Assembly: GCF_018860165.1 (NCBI RefSeq)
Contig: NZ_JAHKNG010000001.1
Location: forward strand, 124,001 to 188,000
Length of the DNA: 64,000 bases
Direction of reading: 5' to 3'
From: Paracoccus marinaquae
Lineage (GTDB): Bacteria > Pseudomonadota > Alphaproteobacteria > Rhodobacterales > Rhodobacteraceae
The position numbers and the translations under genes were made by a program. Shown here piece after piece: positions 37,300 through 46,944 of this stretch. Numbering within the stretch: position 1 is the first letter of the stretch; every line of letters starts with the position of its first letter. Under the pieces are notes generated by a model. That model was not told where the DNA came from. It searched no databases and worked only from the letters and a program-made list of their open reading frames with translations.

Positions 37300-38424
37300 A
37301 TGTTGATGCTTGCGAGTCTTGTGGGGATTCTGGTCGCGGGTCTGGCCGTCGACATGACCATGACCGCGACCGACGGCACCTCGGCCGACGACCTGCCGCC
37401 AGACGGGAATGGCGAAGGGTCCGGCCTGCCACCCATCATGCCCGATCCCGACGACCCGGACTGGGGCGGCACCAGCGATCCCACGGACCCGGATGACGGC
37501 GCGGGCGGGGGCCCCGGCACCGATGCCGGCGGGAATGGCGATGGCCCCGCGACGGGGGGCGGCGGGAGCACGGACGGGGGCTCGGATGGTCCCGGCGATC
37601 CCGCGGTCGGGGGCGAGGCGCCGTGGGAACGGGGCGGAGACCCCTGGGCCTGGGACGACGTTCCGGCCGAGGCCGGCCCCGATGCCCTTGCCGGCGACGA
37701 TCGCGACGACGTGCTGATGGGCGGTGGCGGCGACGATGTCATCGCCGGCCATGGTGGCGCCGACGACCTGCGCGGCGGGCAGGGCGCGGACACGATCCTT
37801 GCCGGTGCGGGTGACGACTGGGTGCAGGGGGATGCCGATTACGGCCCCGGCGGCGACGACCTGATCCTTGGCGGCGCGGGCGATGATTCGCTGTGCGGAC
37901 AGGGCGGCGACGACCGGATCCGGGGCGATGAGGGCGACGACACGCTGCTTGGGGGCGAGGGCGACGATACCATCTCGGGTGGCGCCGGCAACGACTGGCT
38001 GTCGGGCAATGACGGCAATGACGTGCTGCGCTCGGACGGCGGCAGCGACGACCTAGATGGCGGCCGCGGCGATGACCTGCTGATCGGTGATGACGATCCG
38101 GCGACGGTCTGGATGCATGGCGGCGAGGGCGACGATGTGCTGATGCCGGGTGCCGGCGATTTCGCGGAAGGGTTGGCGGGGGCGGATACCTTCGTGCTGC
38201 GTCCGCAGGATGCGGAGATTCCCGTCATCGCCGATTTCAGCGCCGAGGAGGATGTCATCTACCTGCATCTGCCGCAGGCCATGGCCGCGGATCCGCAGAT
38301 CGCCCTCAGCGAGGATCTGGACGGGACCACGCTGATCCAGATCAATGGCGAAGCCGTCGGCCGGCTGCTGCAATCGGATGGGCTGCGGGTCGAGGATATC
38401 GTGGTGGTGACCCGGCGCGACTGA
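37300..38424 (+). CDS. RTX-type calcium-binding repeat protein
   Basis: A 374-residue acidic protein. A hydrophobic N-terminus (LMLASLVGILVAGLAV, residues 2-17) could be a signal or membrane anchor. Residues about 30-125 are a Gly/Asp/Pro-rich linker. Residues about 130-265 hold roughly nine to ten GGxGxDxUx nonapeptides (for example GGGGDDVIAG, GGAGDDSLC, GGAGNDWLSG), which fold into a calcium-binding beta-roll. The C-terminal about 110 residues resemble the end domain of secreted RTX proteins (DTFVLRP, VIADFS). No type I secretion genes are nearby. A TATACT hexamer at 37250-37255 may be its -10. Confidence 0.85.
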   Translation: MLMLASLVGILVAGLAVDMTMTATDGTSADDLPPDGNGEGSGLPPIMPDPDDPDWGGTSDPTDPDDGAGGGPGTDAGGNGDGPATGGGGSTDGGSDGPGDPAVGGEAPWERGGDPWAWDDVPAEAGPDALAGDDRDDVLMGGGGDDVIAGHGGADDLRGGQGADTILAGAGDDWVQGDADYGPGGDDLILGGAGDDSLCGQGGDDRIRGDEGDDTLLGGEGDDTISGGAGNDWLSGNDGNDVLRSDGGSDDLDGGRGDDLLIGDDDPATVWMHGGEGDDVLMPGAGDFAEGLAGADTFVLRPQDAEIPVIADFSAEEDVIYLHLPQAMAADPQIALSEDLDGTTLIQINGEAVGRLLQSDGLRVEDIVVVTRRD

Positions 38425-38448
38425 CCGGCCCAGCCCGGCCCCGCCCAG

Positions 38449-38471
38449 CCCCGCGGCAGGCGGGGGGTTTT
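38449..38471 (+). terminator. Terminator after the RTX gene
   Basis: Stem CCCCGC (38449-38454) with GCGGGG (38460-38465), a 5-nt loop, then GG and TTTT (38468-38471). It lies 25 nt after the RTX stop. Confidence 0.65.
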
Positions 38472-38496
38472 CATCCGCGGGAATTTCCCCTATAGG
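38468..38496 (+). promoter_or_regulatory. Putative promoter of rpsO
   Basis: TTTTCA (38468-38473), a 17-nt spacer, and TATAGG (38491-38496), about 107 nt before rpsO. Each box matches four of six. The -35 box overlaps the T-run of the preceding terminator. Confidence 0.35.
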
Positions 38497-38602
38497 CGCT
38501 CATCCCTTCCGGTGCCTTGTGCCGGGCGGCGATTCTCCATGGGCCCGTGCTGGACGACATCCCGGCCTGCGCCATAACCCCTAGATCCGAAAGGAGCCCC
38601 CG

Positions 38603-38872
38603 ATGTCGATCACTGTCGAGGAAAAAGCCCGCGTCATCAAGGAATTCGGTGCCAAGGCCGGCGATACCGGCTCGCCCGAAGTGCAGGTCGCGATCCTGAG
38701 TTCGCGCATCGTCACGCTGACCGAGCATTTCAAGACCCACAAGAAGGACAACCACTCGCGCCGGGGCCTTTTGAAGCTGGTCGCGCAGCGCCGCAAGCTG
38801 CTGGACTATCTGAAAGGCAAGGACGAGGCGCGCTATCAGGACCTGATCAAGCGGCTGGGCATCCGCCGCTGA
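38603..38872 (+). CDS. rpsO: 30S ribosomal protein S15
   Basis: An 89-residue primary 16S rRNA-binding protein of the small subunit platform. The sequence is canonical: [78 protein letters not shown] precedes the start. In many bacteria rpsO is followed by pnp; here a terminator follows and pnp is not in the window. Confidence 0.98.
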   Translation: MSITVEEKARVIKEFGAKAGDTGSPEVQVAILSSRIVTLTEHFKTHKKDNHSRRGLLKLVAQRRKLLDYLKGKDEARYQDLIKRLGIRR

Positions 38873-38895
38873 TCCGATCCGGCTGCCGGACATGA

Positions 38896-38926
38896 GCGTC
38901 CGTCGCGCGAGCGGCGGGCGCTTTTT
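38896..38926 (+). terminator. Rho-independent terminator of rpsO
   Basis: An 11-bp stem with two G-U pairs (GCGTCCGTCGC 38896-38906 with GCGGCGGGCGC 38911-38921), loop GCGA, then five T (38922-38926). Confidence 0.85.
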
Positions 38927-38957
38927 CATGGCCGGGCGTGTCTGGCTTCGGCGTGGC

Positions 38958-39014
38958 AGGGGGGCACTGCCCCCCGTCGCATTCTGCGACTCCCCCCGAG
39001 GTATTTGGAAAGAG
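38958..39014. repeat. GC-rich intergenic hairpin repeat, copy 1
   Basis: A GGGGGGC/GCCCCCC hairpin (38959-38975), a second small hairpin GTCGCA/TGCGAC (38976-38990), then CCCCCCGAGGTATTTGG. The CCCCCCGAGG..TATTT tail is shared with 59642-59696. It resembles a repeat I have seen between genes in Rhodobacteraceae genomes. Confidence 0.55.
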
Positions 39015-39036
39015 CGCGAGGCAGGGCACTGCGCCC

Positions 39037-39624
39037 TCAGCGGTCGTGCATGCCCTTGCCGGCGAGGATGCGGGGGGTGGCCTTGTCGATGCGGGCGAGG
39101 CGGGTCTTCGGCTGCTTGGCGGTGGTGAAATGCAGCAGCCAGCCGCGGCGGCGGCCGGGGGTGAGGGCCGCGAAGGCGGCGCGGAGGTCGGGGTCGGCCT
39201 CCAGCCGGGCCAGCAGTTCCGCCGGCGGCGGAAGATCGTCCTTCGGAAACTCGACCTTGCGGCCCTCGGTCTCGTTCCGGATCGCCTCGGCGAGATAGGC
39301 GCGCAGGGTCGGCGCGGCCGCTTCGATCTGCGCGAGGCTGGTGAAGTTCACGATCCGCGACGAGCGCGAGTTTTCGCCCGGGGCTTCGAGGATCGCCCAG
39401 GGATCGCCGAGCAGGACGCCCTTGAAGAAGCCGAGGGTCGCCCGGTCCCTGAAGCCCCAGAGGATGGCGACATTGGCGCCGCCATGGGTGTAGACGGGCG
39501 CGGACCACTTGAATTCCTCGGTCAGGGGCAGGTCGCGCAGGATCGCGCGCAGGGCCCGCAACTCGTCGCGCCACAGGGTGAGGCCGGCGAAGAAGGCGTC
39601 AGGGTCACGATCGGTTCGCGGCAT
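39037..39624 (-). CDS. YdeI/OmpD-associated family protein
   Basis: A 195-residue protein. The first about 120 residues fit the DUF1801/YdhG-like domain (LPLTEEFKWSAPVYTHGGANVAILWGFRDRATLGFFKG). The C-terminal part (LTPGRRRGWLLHFTTAKQPKTRLARIDKATPRILAGKG) is the Omd/YdeI motif. Members are linked to peptide resistance in some bacteria; the molecular role is not known. It appears monocistronic. Confidence 0.85.
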   Translation of the reverse strand: MPRTDRDPDAFFAGLTLWRDELRALRAILRDLPLTEEFKWSAPVYTHGGANVAILWGFRDRATLGFFKGVLLGDPWAILEAPGENSRSSRIVNFTSLAQIEAAAPTLRAYLAEAIRNETEGRKVEFPKDDLPPPAELLARLEADPDLRAAFAALTPGRRRGWLLHFTTAKQPKTRLARIDKATPRILAGKGMHDR

Positions 39625-39750
39625 CGTTCCAGCCCCATCTGGTGACCGGATTATGCGAAGGCGGCGGGTGACTGTCCAGCGCGGGCGACGCTGCCGGCGG
39701 AGTGGTCAACCGGACCGGCGCGGTCGGGATGCCCCGATCCTGCCGCCGGG

Positions 39751-41394
39751 TCAGACCAGCCGGCCTTCCTCCATCGCCGCGCGCACGAAGCCGGCAAAGA
39801 GCGGCGCCGGCTGGAAGGGCTTGGATTTCAGCTCGGGATGCGACTGCACGCCGATGAACCACGGGTGATCGGGATATTCGATCACCTCGGGCAGCTTGCC
39901 ATCCGGCGACATGCCCGAGAAGCTCAGCCCCGCAGTCTCCAGCGCCTCGCGGTATTTCGCGTCGACCTCGTAGCGGTGGCGGTGGCGGTCCTCCATCTCC
40001 AGCGCGCCGCCATAGATCTCGCTGATCCTGGAGCCCGCGGCGAGGATCGCCGTATAGGCGCCGAGCCGCATCGTGCCGCCCTTGTCGTCGCCGAGCTTGC
40101 GGCTGACGGTGTAATTCCCCTGCACCCATTCCTTCAGGTGATAGACCACCGGGGTAAAGCGGGTCTTGCCGGCCTCGTGGTCGAATTCCTCGGATCCCGC
40201 ATCGGGCATGCCGGCCAGGTTGCGCGCCGCCTCGATTACCGCCATCTGCATGCCCAGGCAGATGCCCAGATAGGGCACGTCCTTTTCGCGCGCGTATTTC
40301 GCCGCCTGGATCATGCCCTCGGTGCCGCGTTCGCCGAAACCGCCGGGCACGATGATGCCGTGATAGCCGTCCAGCAGATGCGCGCCCTCGCCCTCAAGCT
40401 GCTCGCTGTCGACCCAGTCGGCGCGGACGCGGACGCGGTTGGCCATGCCGCCATGGGTCAGCGCCTCGGCGATGGATTTATAGGCGTCCTCAAGCTGGGT
40501 GTACTTGCCGACCACGGCGATCCTGACCTCGCCCTCGGCATTGTCCAGCCGGTCCATCACGTCCTCCCATGTCGACAGGTCAGGACGCGGGGCGGGGCTG
40601 ATCTGGAACGCGTCCAGCACGGCGCGGTCGAGGCCGGCGCGGTGATAGGCCAGGGGCGCCTCGTAGATCGAGTGCAGGTCATAGGCCGGGATGACCGCAT
40701 CGGGCCGGACATTGCAGAACAGCGCGATCTTGGCGCGTTCCTTTTCCGGAATCGGATGCTCGGACCGGCAGACCAGCACGTCGGGGGCAAGGCCGATGGA
40801 TTGCAGTTCCTTGACGCTGTGCTGCGTGGGCTTGGTCTTCAACTCGCCCGAGGCCGCCAGATAGGGCAGCAGCGTCAGATGCATCAGGATGCATTGCCCG
40901 CGCGGGCGTTCATGGGTGAACTGGCGGATCGCCTCGAAGAAGGGCAGGCCCTCGATATCGCCGACCGTGCCGCCGATCTCGCACAGCATGAAATCGACCT
41001 CGTCCTCGCCGATGGCAAGGAAGTCCTTGATCTCGTTGGTGACATGCGGAATCACCTGGATGGTCTTGCCCAGATATTCGCCGCGCCGTTCCTTTTCCAG
41101 CACGTTGGAATAGATCCGGCCCGAGGACACGCTGTCGGTGCGCCGCGCGCTGACCCCGGTGAAGCGTTCGTAATGGCCGAGGTCCAGATCCGTCTCGGCC
41201 CCGTCATCGGTGACGAAGACCTCGCCATGCTCGAACGGCGACATGGTGCCGGGATCGACGTTCAGATAGGGGTCCAGCTTGCGCAGCCGCACGGTGAAGC
41301 CGCGGGCCTGCAGCAGCGCGCCAAGCGCCGCCGAGGCCAGCCCCTTGCCAAGGGACGAAACGACGCCGCCGGTGATGAAGATGTAACGCGCCAT
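39751..41394 (-). CDS. pyrG: CTP synthase
   Basis: A 547-residue glutamine amidotransferase that makes CTP from UTP. The synthetase domain begins [19 protein letters not shown], with the P-loop-like nucleotide site. [18 protein letters not shown] supplies metal and UTP contacts. The C-terminal class I GATase domain has [19 protein letters not shown] with the catalytic cysteine, and SHPE with the triad His/Glu. The chosen start is the conserved one; upstream in-frame codons cross the promoter. Confidence 0.98.
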   Translation of the reverse strand: MARYIFITGGVVSSLGKGLASAALGALLQARGFTVRLRKLDPYLNVDPGTMSPFEHGEVFVTDDGAETDLDLGHYERFTGVSARRTDSVSSGRIYSNVLEKERRGEYLGKTIQVIPHVTNEIKDFLAIGEDEVDFMLCEIGGTVGDIEGLPFFEAIRQFTHERPRGQCILMHLTLLPYLAASGELKTKPTQHSVKELQSIGLAPDVLVCRSEHPIPEKERAKIALFCNVRPDAVIPAYDLHSIYEAPLAYHRAGLDRAVLDAFQISPAPRPDLSTWEDVMDRLDNAEGEVRIAVVGKYTQLEDAYKSIAEALTHGGMANRVRVRADWVDSEQLEGEGAHLLDGYHGIIVPGGFGERGTEGMIQAAKYAREKDVPYLGICLGMQMAVIEAARNLAGMPDAGSEEFDHEAGKTRFTPVVYHLKEWVQGNYTVSRKLGDDKGGTMRLGAYTAILAAGSRISEIYGGALEMEDRHRHRYEVDAKYREALETAGLSFSGMSPDGKLPEVIEYPDHPWFIGVQSHPELKSKPFQPAPLFAGFVRAAMEEGRLV

Positions 41395-41463
41395 GAAGAC
41401 CCCGTGAAATGCAAAATGTCTTTGATCTGCGGGCCGTCCGACGACCTGCATCACGGGACTCAA

Positions 41464-41492
41464 GCTATAGATGATTCGCCCGGTGACCGCAA
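41464..41492 (-). promoter_or_regulatory. Putative promoter of pyrG
   Basis: On the minus strand TTGCGG (41492-41487), 17 nt, TATAGC (41469-41464), about 70 nt before pyrG. The spacing is ideal and both boxes are moderate. Confidence 0.4.
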
Positions 41493-41547
41493 CGGACCGC
41501 AAGTTGATGTGGGACAGATTTATTCCACCCCAAGCTGTTGTAGCGTC

Positions 41548-42054
41548 TCAGTTCGCCGGTTCGGTCGCCGTTTCGGTGGCGGGCTCGGCCTCGGCCGGGG
41601 CCGCTGCGGCGGGCGGGGTCAGCGCATCCGCCGCGGCTGCCTCGGGCGTCGCTGCGGGTTCGGCGGCGGGGGCCTGGGCAGCGGGCTGGGCCGGCGCATC
41701 CGGGGCCGGCGGGGTCAGCGGATCGCCACCCGTGGCGGGCGGCGGGGCATAGCTGGGCAGCGTCGGCAGGGACGAATCGCTGTCCTGCTGCTGGGCGGGC
41801 ACGCCAAGCTGATCCATGATCGAGCCGGTCGCGCTTTGCCGTGCCGCGATCACCGTCAGCGCGATCGAGGTGACGAACAGCGCGATGCCGAGGATCCAGG
41901 TCAGCCGGGTCAGCGCATTGGCGGCCTGCCGGCCGGTCATCACGCCGCCGCCACCGCCCATGCCCAGCCCGCCACCTTCCGAGCGTTGCAGCAGCACCAC
42001 CCCGGTCAGCAGCAAAGCAAGGATCAGATGGACGGTCAGGACGACGTTTTCCAC
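41548..42054 (-). CDS. secG: Preprotein translocase subunit SecG, long C-terminal tail
   Basis: Accessory subunit of the SecYEG inner-membrane channel. Two helices are visible ([21 protein letters not shown] and [23 protein letters not shown]) flanking the conserved [23 protein letters not shown] loop. At 168 residues it is longer than E. coli SecG (110), because of a Pro/Ala/Glu-rich tail from about residue 95 that probably lies in the periplasm. The start codon is GTG at 42054 with AAAGG upstream. pyrG follows it on the same strand. Confidence 0.93.
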   Translation of the reverse strand: MENVVLTVHLILALLLTGVVLLQRSEGGGLGMGGGGGVMTGRQAANALTRLTWILGIALFVTSIALTVIAARQSATGSIMDQLGVPAQQQDSDSSLPTLPSYAPPPATGGDPLTPPAPDAPAQPAAQAPAAEPAATPEAAAADALTPPAAAAPAEAEPATETATEPAN

Positions 42055-42126
42055 GGCATTCGGCCTTTCAATTGCGGACGCGCCTATCTAGTCACCGAAG
42101 CGGGTGAAGGCAAGCAAGAGAGTCCC

Positions 42127-43569
42127 ATGCCGGCAGTGATGATCCAAGGCACCGGCTCGAATGTCGGCAAGTCGATGCTGGTCGCGGGGCTGTGCCGTGC
42201 GGCGCTGCGGCGCGGGCTGTCCGTTGCCCCCTTCAAGCCGCAGAACATGTCGAACAACGCCGCCGTGACCGCCGATGGCGGCGAGATCGGCCGGGCGCAG
42301 GCGCTGCAGGCCCGCGCCTGCGGGCTGGAGCCCATGGTCGACATGAACCCTGTGCTGCTGAAGCCCGAGACCGATACCGGCGCGCAGGTGATCCTGCAGG
42401 GCCGCGCCATCGGCCGGGCGCAGGCGCGGGACTATGCTGGGTTGCGGACGCGGCTGATGGCCGGCGTTCTGGACAGTTTTGCCCGCCTGTCCGCCGGCCG
42501 TGACCTGACCATCGTCGAGGGCGCCGGCAGCCCGGCCGAGGTCAATCTGCGCCCCCGCGACATCGCCAATATGGGCTTTGCGCGGGCGGCGGGCGTGCCG
42601 GTCGTTCTGGCCGGCGACATCGACCGGGGCGGGGTGATCGCCCAGATCGTCGGCACGCAGGCGGTGATCGACGCCGGCGACGCCGCCATGGTGCGCGGCT
42701 TCCTGATCAACAAGTTCCGCGGCGATCCGGCCCTGTTCGAGGATGGCTATCGGATGATCGAGACCCGCACCGGCTGGCGCGGCTTCGGCGTGCTGCCGTG
42801 GTTTGCGGGCGCGCATCGCCTGCCGGCCGAGGATGCGGTGGACCTGCGCGCCTCGCAGGGCGCGGGCCTGCATGTCGTCTGCCTGACCCTGTCAAGGATC
42901 GCCAATTTCGACGATCTCGATCCGCTGGCGGCCGAGCCGGGCGTGCGGCTGACCATGCTGGGGCCGGGCCGTCCGATCCCCGGCGATGCCGAGCTGGTGG
43001 TGATCCCCGGCACGAAATCGACCATCGGCGATCTGGCCTTCCTGCGCGCGCAGGGCTGGGACGTGGATCTGGCCGCCCATGTCCGGCGCGGCGGTCATGT
43101 GCTGGGGCTGTGTGGTGGCTATCAGATGCTGGGCCGGGCGATCCGCGATCCCCATGGCGGCGATGGCGCGGCGGGCGAGGTGCCGGGCCTCGGGTTTCTG
43201 GACATCGAGACCGAGATGGCGACCGGCAAGCGGCTTGAACGCATCACCGGCGAGGCCTTCGGTCAGCCTGTCTCGGGCTACGAGATCCATATGGGCCGCA
43301 GCCACGGCCCCGACTGCGCCCGCCCCTTCGCCCATATCCCCGGCCCCGACGGCGCGATCAGCCGTGACGGCCGGATCATGGGCACCTATCTGCACGGGCT
43401 GTTCTCGGACGACCGCTTTCGCGCCGCCTGGCTGGCCCGGCTGGGCGTGGCCTCGCAGCCGGGCTATGAGGCCGGCGTGGACCGGGTTCTGGACGATCTG
43501 GCCGATCATCTCGAGGCGCATCTGGACGTGACGGCACTGCTTACCCTTGCGACCGGCGCAGGCGGGTGA
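42127..43569 (+). CDS. cobQ: Cobyric acid synthase
   Basis: Amidates cobyrinate a,c-diamide at positions b, d, e and g in cobalamin synthesis. It has 480 residues. The N-terminal ATPase half begins [19 protein letters not shown] (P-loop) and has [13 protein letters not shown]. The C-terminal GATase half has the nucleophile Cys329 in [10 protein letters not shown] and His423 in GTYLHGLF. No other cob genes and no cobalamin riboswitch are visible, since only about 70 nt separate it from secG. The frame is open far upstream, but this start matches the family. Confidence 0.96.
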   Translation: MPAVMIQGTGSNVGKSMLVAGLCRAALRRGLSVAPFKPQNMSNNAAVTADGGEIGRAQALQARACGLEPMVDMNPVLLKPETDTGAQVILQGRAIGRAQARDYAGLRTRLMAGVLDSFARLSAGRDLTIVEGAGSPAEVNLRPRDIANMGFARAAGVPVVLAGDIDRGGVIAQIVGTQAVIDAGDAAMVRGFLINKFRGDPALFEDGYRMIETRTGWRGFGVLPWFAGAHRLPAEDAVDLRASQGAGLHVVCLTLSRIANFDDLDPLAAEPGVRLTMLGPGRPIPGDAELVVIPGTKSTIGDLAFLRAQGWDVDLAAHVRRGGHVLGLCGGYQMLGRAIRDPHGGDGAAGEVPGLGFLDIETEMATGKRLERITGEAFGQPVSGYEIHMGRSHGPDCARPFAHIPGPDGAISRDGRIMGTYLHGLFSDDRFRAAWLARLGVASQPGYEAGVDRVLDDLADHLEAHLDVTALLTLATGAGG

Positions 43570-43690
43570 CGGCCTGAAAGCGGGACCGGCGATCGGAGCC
43601 GCATATGCCGTTGCGGCACATCCGCCTCGCGCGGGTCGTCACGCGAGGCAGGTTGTGCGAGGGTCGCGGCGTATTCCGGAGGATGAACAG

Positions 43691-44098
43691 ATGATCGCGG
43701 CTTTCTTCTATTGCGTCTGTGCCTTTCTGGTCCTGACGATAGCCTGGAAATATGCGACCGGCCCCGCGCCGCTCGACTACCATGCGCGGATTCTGGACAA
43801 GGCGGGGGTCAGCGTTCCAAGGGCCGTCAGCGGGCTGCTGCTGGCCCAGTACCGGACCCTTGCGGCCACCATCCTCGCCTTCGCGCTGGCGGTCATCGCC
43901 ATCGCGATCTTCGGCGTGACCGCCGGTCGGGTCTGGGCACGGATCGCCGCGCCGGTCTGCATTCTGGTCTTTTCGCTGCCGCTGGCGCAGATCGGCCGCA
44001 AGGCCGAGCGGGTCACCGGTGTCCGCACGCCCTGGCGGCTGGGCGCGGTCACCTCCGGCATCGCCATCCTGGCCTTTCTGCTGTCCTGGCTGGAATGA
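43691..44098 (+). CDS. Hypothetical small membrane protein
   Basis: 135 residues with four hydrophobic helices: the N-terminal AAFFYCVCAFLVLTIAW, TLAATILAFALAVIAIAIFG, RIAAPVCILVFSLPLAQI and LGAVTSGIAILAFLLSWLE. The family is not recognised. The start at 43691 follows GGAGGATGAACAG; an in-frame codon at 43547 lies inside cobQ and adds a non-hydrophobic stretch. A hairpin shared with rpmE ends the gene. Confidence 0.68.
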   Translation: MIAAFFYCVCAFLVLTIAWKYATGPAPLDYHARILDKAGVSVPRAVSGLLLAQYRTLAATILAFALAVIAIAIFGVTAGRVWARIAAPVCILVFSLPLAQIGRKAERVTGVRTPWRLGAVTSGIAILAFLLSWLE

Positions 44099-44135
44099 CC
44101 CCTTCCGGATCATCCGGCACCGAGCCATGACAATG

Positions 44136-44167
44136 AAAAACGCCGCCCCGGGGGGGGGGCGGCGTTT
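44136..44167 (-). terminator. Terminator of rpmE, possibly bidirectional
   Basis: A 12-bp stem AAACGCCGCCCC (44138-44149) with GGGGCGGCGTTT (44156-44167). On the minus strand it continues into a T-rich end (TTTTTC). On the plus strand only TTT follows, so it may also weakly end the upstream membrane gene. Confidence 0.8.
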
Positions 44168-44190
44168 CGCATGCGCGGGGCCGGTGGCGA

Positions 44191-44412
44191 TCAGAAGCCG
44201 AGGCCGGCGTATTTGTTCTTGAACTTCGACACGCGGCCGCCGGTGTCCATCAGCTTGGCCGAACCGCCGGTCCAGGCCGGATGCGAGGTCGGGTCGATGT
44301 CCAGTGACATGGTCTCGCCCTCGGCGCCCCAGGTCGAACGGGTCTGGTAGGTGGTCCCGTCGGTCATCTTGACTTCGATCATGTGGTAGTCGGGATGGAT
44401 TTCCTTTTTCAT
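44191..44412 (-). CDS. rpmE: 50S ribosomal protein L31 (zinc-free)
   Basis: 73 residues: [19 protein letters not shown], then [15 protein letters not shown] and the end [11 protein letters not shown]. The zinc-binding cysteines of E. coli L31 are absent (the protein has no cysteine), which is normal in alphaproteobacteria. It is the last gene of the translation block, 12 nt after rplS, with a terminator behind it. The ribosome site is GGAGGT. Confidence 0.97.
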   Translation of the reverse strand: MKKEIHPDYHMIEVKMTDGTTYQTRSTWGAEGETMSLDIDPTSHPAWTGGSAKLMDTGGRVSKFKNKYAGLGF

Positions 44413-44424
44413 CTCGCGACCTCC

Positions 44425-44808
44425 TTATGCGTTCGCGTCGGCTTTGGGCCGGTAATTGGTCTTTTCGGCGATCCGGGCCGACTTGCCGCGGCGATCGCGC
44501 AGGTAATACAGCTTGGCCCGGCGGACCTTGCCGCGGCGCACGACCTCGATCGAATCGATATTGGTCGAATACAGCGGGAAGACGCGCTCGACGCCCTCGC
44601 CAAAGCTGATCTTGCGCACGGTGAAGCTGGCGCCGATGCCGCTGCCGCCCTTGCGGCTGATGCAGACGCCTTCATACATCTGCACGCGGGTCCGGGTGCC
44701 CTCGGTCACCTTGTAGCCGACGCGCACGGTGTCGCCGGACTTGAAGTCGGGGATGGTCTTGCCAAGCGCAGCGATCTGCTCGGCTTCCAGTTCTGCGATC
44801 AGGTTCAT
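44425..44808 (-). CDS. rplS: 50S ribosomal protein L19
   Basis: A 127-residue protein at the 30S-50S interface. [50 protein letters not shown] and the [16 protein letters not shown] end are canonical. The start overlaps the trmD stop (ATGA at 44805-44808), giving tight coupling within rpsP-rimM-trmD-rplS. Confidence 0.98.
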   Translation of the reverse strand: MNLIAELEAEQIAALGKTIPDFKSGDTVRVGYKVTEGTRTRVQMYEGVCISRKGGSGIGASFTVRKISFGEGVERVFPLYSTNIDSIEVVRRGKVRRAKLYYLRDRRGKSARIAEKTNYRPKADANA

Positions 44809-45680
44809 CGCTTGGGTTCCTCTGTCTGCTCGCGGCGGTCCCGCGATTGGTCTGATGCGCCCGAGAGCTGTCGGTCCTTTGCCGGGTCCACATGCCCTTC
44901 GGCATATGCCCGCCACAGGTCGGGGCGGCGTTCCTTGGTCAGCCTTTCGGCCTCACTGGCCCTCCAAGCAGCAATGGCCGCGTGATGGCCCGAAAGCAGA
45001 ACCTCGGGTATCTCGCGGCCTTCCCACCGGGCGGGCTTCGTGTACTGGGGGGCTTCCAGAAGGCCCCGGTTGCCGATGGAAAAGGATTCCTCGGCCAGAG
45101 AGTCCTGATTCCCCAGCACGCGGGGTATAAGCCGGACGGTCGCGTCGATCAAGACCTGAGCGGCGATCTCGCCCCCGGTCAGGACGTAATCGCCGATGCT
45201 GACCTCTTCGACCGCATGGGCGTCCAGAACCCGCTGGTCCACGCCCTCGAAGCGGCCGCAGATCAGGGTGACGCCCGGGCCTTCGGCCAGCGCGCGGGCA
45301 CGGGCCTGGGTCAGCGGCCGGCCGCGCGGGGACATGTAGAGAACCGGGGCGGGCACACCCTGCCGGGCCTCGCGCAGGGCCGCGTCCATGACATCGGCGC
45401 GGATCACCATGCCCGCGCCGCCGCCCGCCGGCGTGTCATCGACATTGCGGTGCCGGCCGGTGCCGAAGTCGCGCAGCGGGATGGTGCGGAGGTTCCACAG
45501 CCCCTCGGCCAGCGCCCGGCCGGTCAGCGACAGGCCAAGGATGCCGGGAAATGCCTCGGGGAACAGCGTCACCACGCGCGCGGTCCAGACGCCCCTGACT
45601 TGCGGTTCGGCCATCAGCTCGCGCGGGCGCAGGCTGGCGGTGACGGACAGCCGGCCGTGGGATTTCGGTGTGTCACTCAT
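44805..45680 (-). CDS. trmD: tRNA (guanine-37-N1)-methyltransferase
   Basis: SPOUT methyltransferase that makes m1G37 and prevents +1 frameshifts. It has 291 residues. [12 protein letters not shown] opens the conserved domain, and [33 protein letters not shown] and [11 protein letters not shown] form the SAM knot and dimer site. The C-terminus runs on about 25 charged residues past the conserved domain. The start at 45680 overlaps rimM by 8 nt; a second Met at 45614 would give 269 residues and cannot be excluded. Confidence 0.97.
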   Translation of the reverse strand: MSDTPKSHGRLSVTASLRPRELMAEPQVRGVWTARVVTLFPEAFPGILGLSLTGRALAEGLWNLRTIPLRDFGTGRHRNVDDTPAGGGAGMVIRADVMDAALREARQGVPAPVLYMSPRGRPLTQARARALAEGPGVTLICGRFEGVDQRVLDAHAVEEVSIGDYVLTGGEIAAQVLIDATVRLIPRVLGNQDSLAEESFSIGNRGLLEAPQYTKPARWEGREIPEVLLSGHHAAIAAWRASEAERLTKERRPDLWRAYAEGHVDPAKDRQLSGASDQSRDRREQTEEPKR

Positions 45681-46170
45681 CGGTGTCGGGCGGGTCGGCG
45701 ACGATACGGCCCGCCGCCAGATCGACGGTGGGCACGACGGCGCGGGTGAAGGGCAGCAGAAGCTGTTCCTTGCCCACGACTTCAAGGATGTCGCCGGCGC
45801 CGTGATCGAAGATCGCCCGGACCCGGCCCAGCACCCGCCCGCCGGTATCGACGACTTCCAGCCCGATCAGGTCGGCATGGTAGAATTCATCGTCGGGCAG
45901 CGAGGGCAGGGCGTCGCGCGGCGCCCAGAGGGTGGTGCCCTTCAGCGCCTCGGCCTGTTCGCGGCCGGTGACGCCCGAGAGCCGCGCGCCCAGGCCGCCG
46001 GTGACGGGGCGCGTCAGCCTGATGGTGAAGCTGCGCGTGCCGTCCTCGGTGGTCAGCGGGCCATAGCCGGCGATGTCGCGCGGCTCGGCGCAGAAGCTTT
46101 TCAGCCGCACCTCGCCATGGACGCCGAAGGCCCCCGCGATTGCGCCGACGCAGATCCGATCCGCTGTCAT
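45673..46170 (-). CDS. rimM: 16S rRNA processing protein RimM
   Basis: 30S maturation factor that binds uS19 and helps fold the 16S 3' domain. It has 165 residues. [21 protein letters not shown] is the conserved N-terminal RimM motif. The C-terminal PRC-barrel half includes [21 protein letters not shown] and [15 protein letters not shown]. It is coupled to trmD. Confidence 0.96.
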   Translation of the reverse strand: MTADRICVGAIAGAFGVHGEVRLKSFCAEPRDIAGYGPLTTEDGTRSFTIRLTRPVTGGLGARLSGVTGREQAEALKGTTLWAPRDALPSLPDDEFYHADLIGLEVVDTGGRVLGRVRAIFDHGAGDILEVVGKEQLLLPFTRAVVPTVDLAAGRIVADPPDTDE

Positions 46171-46231
46171 GTGGCCCCCGGTCTGACACTTGGCCGGCGG
46201 GGTCGCGCCCCGCCGGCCGGCTTGCTGCCGA

Positions 46232-46597
46232 TCACTCGGCGGCGGCTTCCTCGGCCGGGGCGGCGGCTTTCGCGGCCTTTTCCTCGGCGCGCTTCTTGGC
46301 CTTGTCGCCCGGCACGGCCTTCTTCATGTTCTTGCGCTCGGCCTTGTCCCTGGCGCCGGCGGCTTCCAGGAAGCGGGCGACGCGGTCGGTCGGCTGGGCG
46401 CCCTGGCCCAGCCAGTACTGCACGCGCTCCATGTTCATCTTCACGCGCTCTTCGCTGTCTTTCGGCAGAAGCGGGTTATAGGTGCCCAGCTTTTCCAGGA
46501 AGCGGCCGTCGCGCGGCATGCGCGAATCGGTTGCGACGATGGCGTAATGGGGGCGCTTCTTGCTGCCGCCACGGGCGAGACGGATTTTCATGGCCAT
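46232..46597 (-). CDS. rpsP: 30S ribosomal protein S16
   Basis: A 121-residue small-subunit protein: [52 protein letters not shown]. The last about 35 residues are an Ala/Lys/Glu-rich extension absent in E. coli S16 (82 residues) and common in alphaproteobacteria. The start follows AAAGGAG. It is preceded by chorismate mutase and followed by rimM. Confidence 0.97.
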   Translation of the reverse strand: MAMKIRLARGGSKKRPHYAIVATDSRMPRDGRFLEKLGTYNPLLPKDSEERVKMNMERVQYWLGQGAQPTDRVARFLEAAGARDKAERKNMKKAVPGDKAKKRAEEKAAKAAAPAEEAAAE

Positions 46598-46647
46598 TCG
46601 GGTTTCTCCTTTGAAATGGCGGTTCTGGCGGGGTCTGGCCCCCGACC

Positions 46648-46944
46648 TCAGGATTGAAAGATTTCGTGATGCCGGATCACTTCGGCGATCACGAAGTTCA
46701 GGAATTTGCGCGCGAATTCCGGGTCCAGATCGGCCTCGCGCGCGAGGCGTTCCAGCCGCTCGATCTGCTGCGCTTCGCGCGCCGGATCGGACGGAGGAAG
46801 GTCGTGTTCGGCCTTGAGGCGGCCGACGGATTGGGTGTGCTTGAACCTTTCGGCCAGCGTATAGACAAGGATCGCGTCCAGCCGGTCGATGCTGGCGCGG
46901 TGTTCCTTCAGAAGTGCCGCGGCACGGGCGACGGGTTCGGTCAT
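46648..46944 (-). CDS. Chorismate mutase (AroQ class)
   Basis: A 98-residue all-helical enzyme that converts chorismate to prephenate for Phe/Tyr synthesis. [34 protein letters not shown] contains the Arg and Lys that bind chorismate, and the C-terminal helix is [19 protein letters not shown]. It is a free-standing domain, not fused to prephenate dehydratase. It sits between GNAT genes and rpsP in the translation block. Its ATG overlaps the stop of a 25-codon frame (ATGA at 46941-46944). Confidence 0.93.
   Translation of the reverse strand: MTEPVARAAALLKEHRASIDRLDAILVYTLAERFKHTQSVGRLKAEHDLPPSDPAREAQQIERLERLAREADLDPEFARKFLNFVIAEVIRHHEIFQS

Noticed and set aside
42055..42126. Cobalamin riboswitch before cobQ
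   Set aside because: Only about 70 nt separate secG and cobQ, too short, and no B12-box-like sequence was seen.
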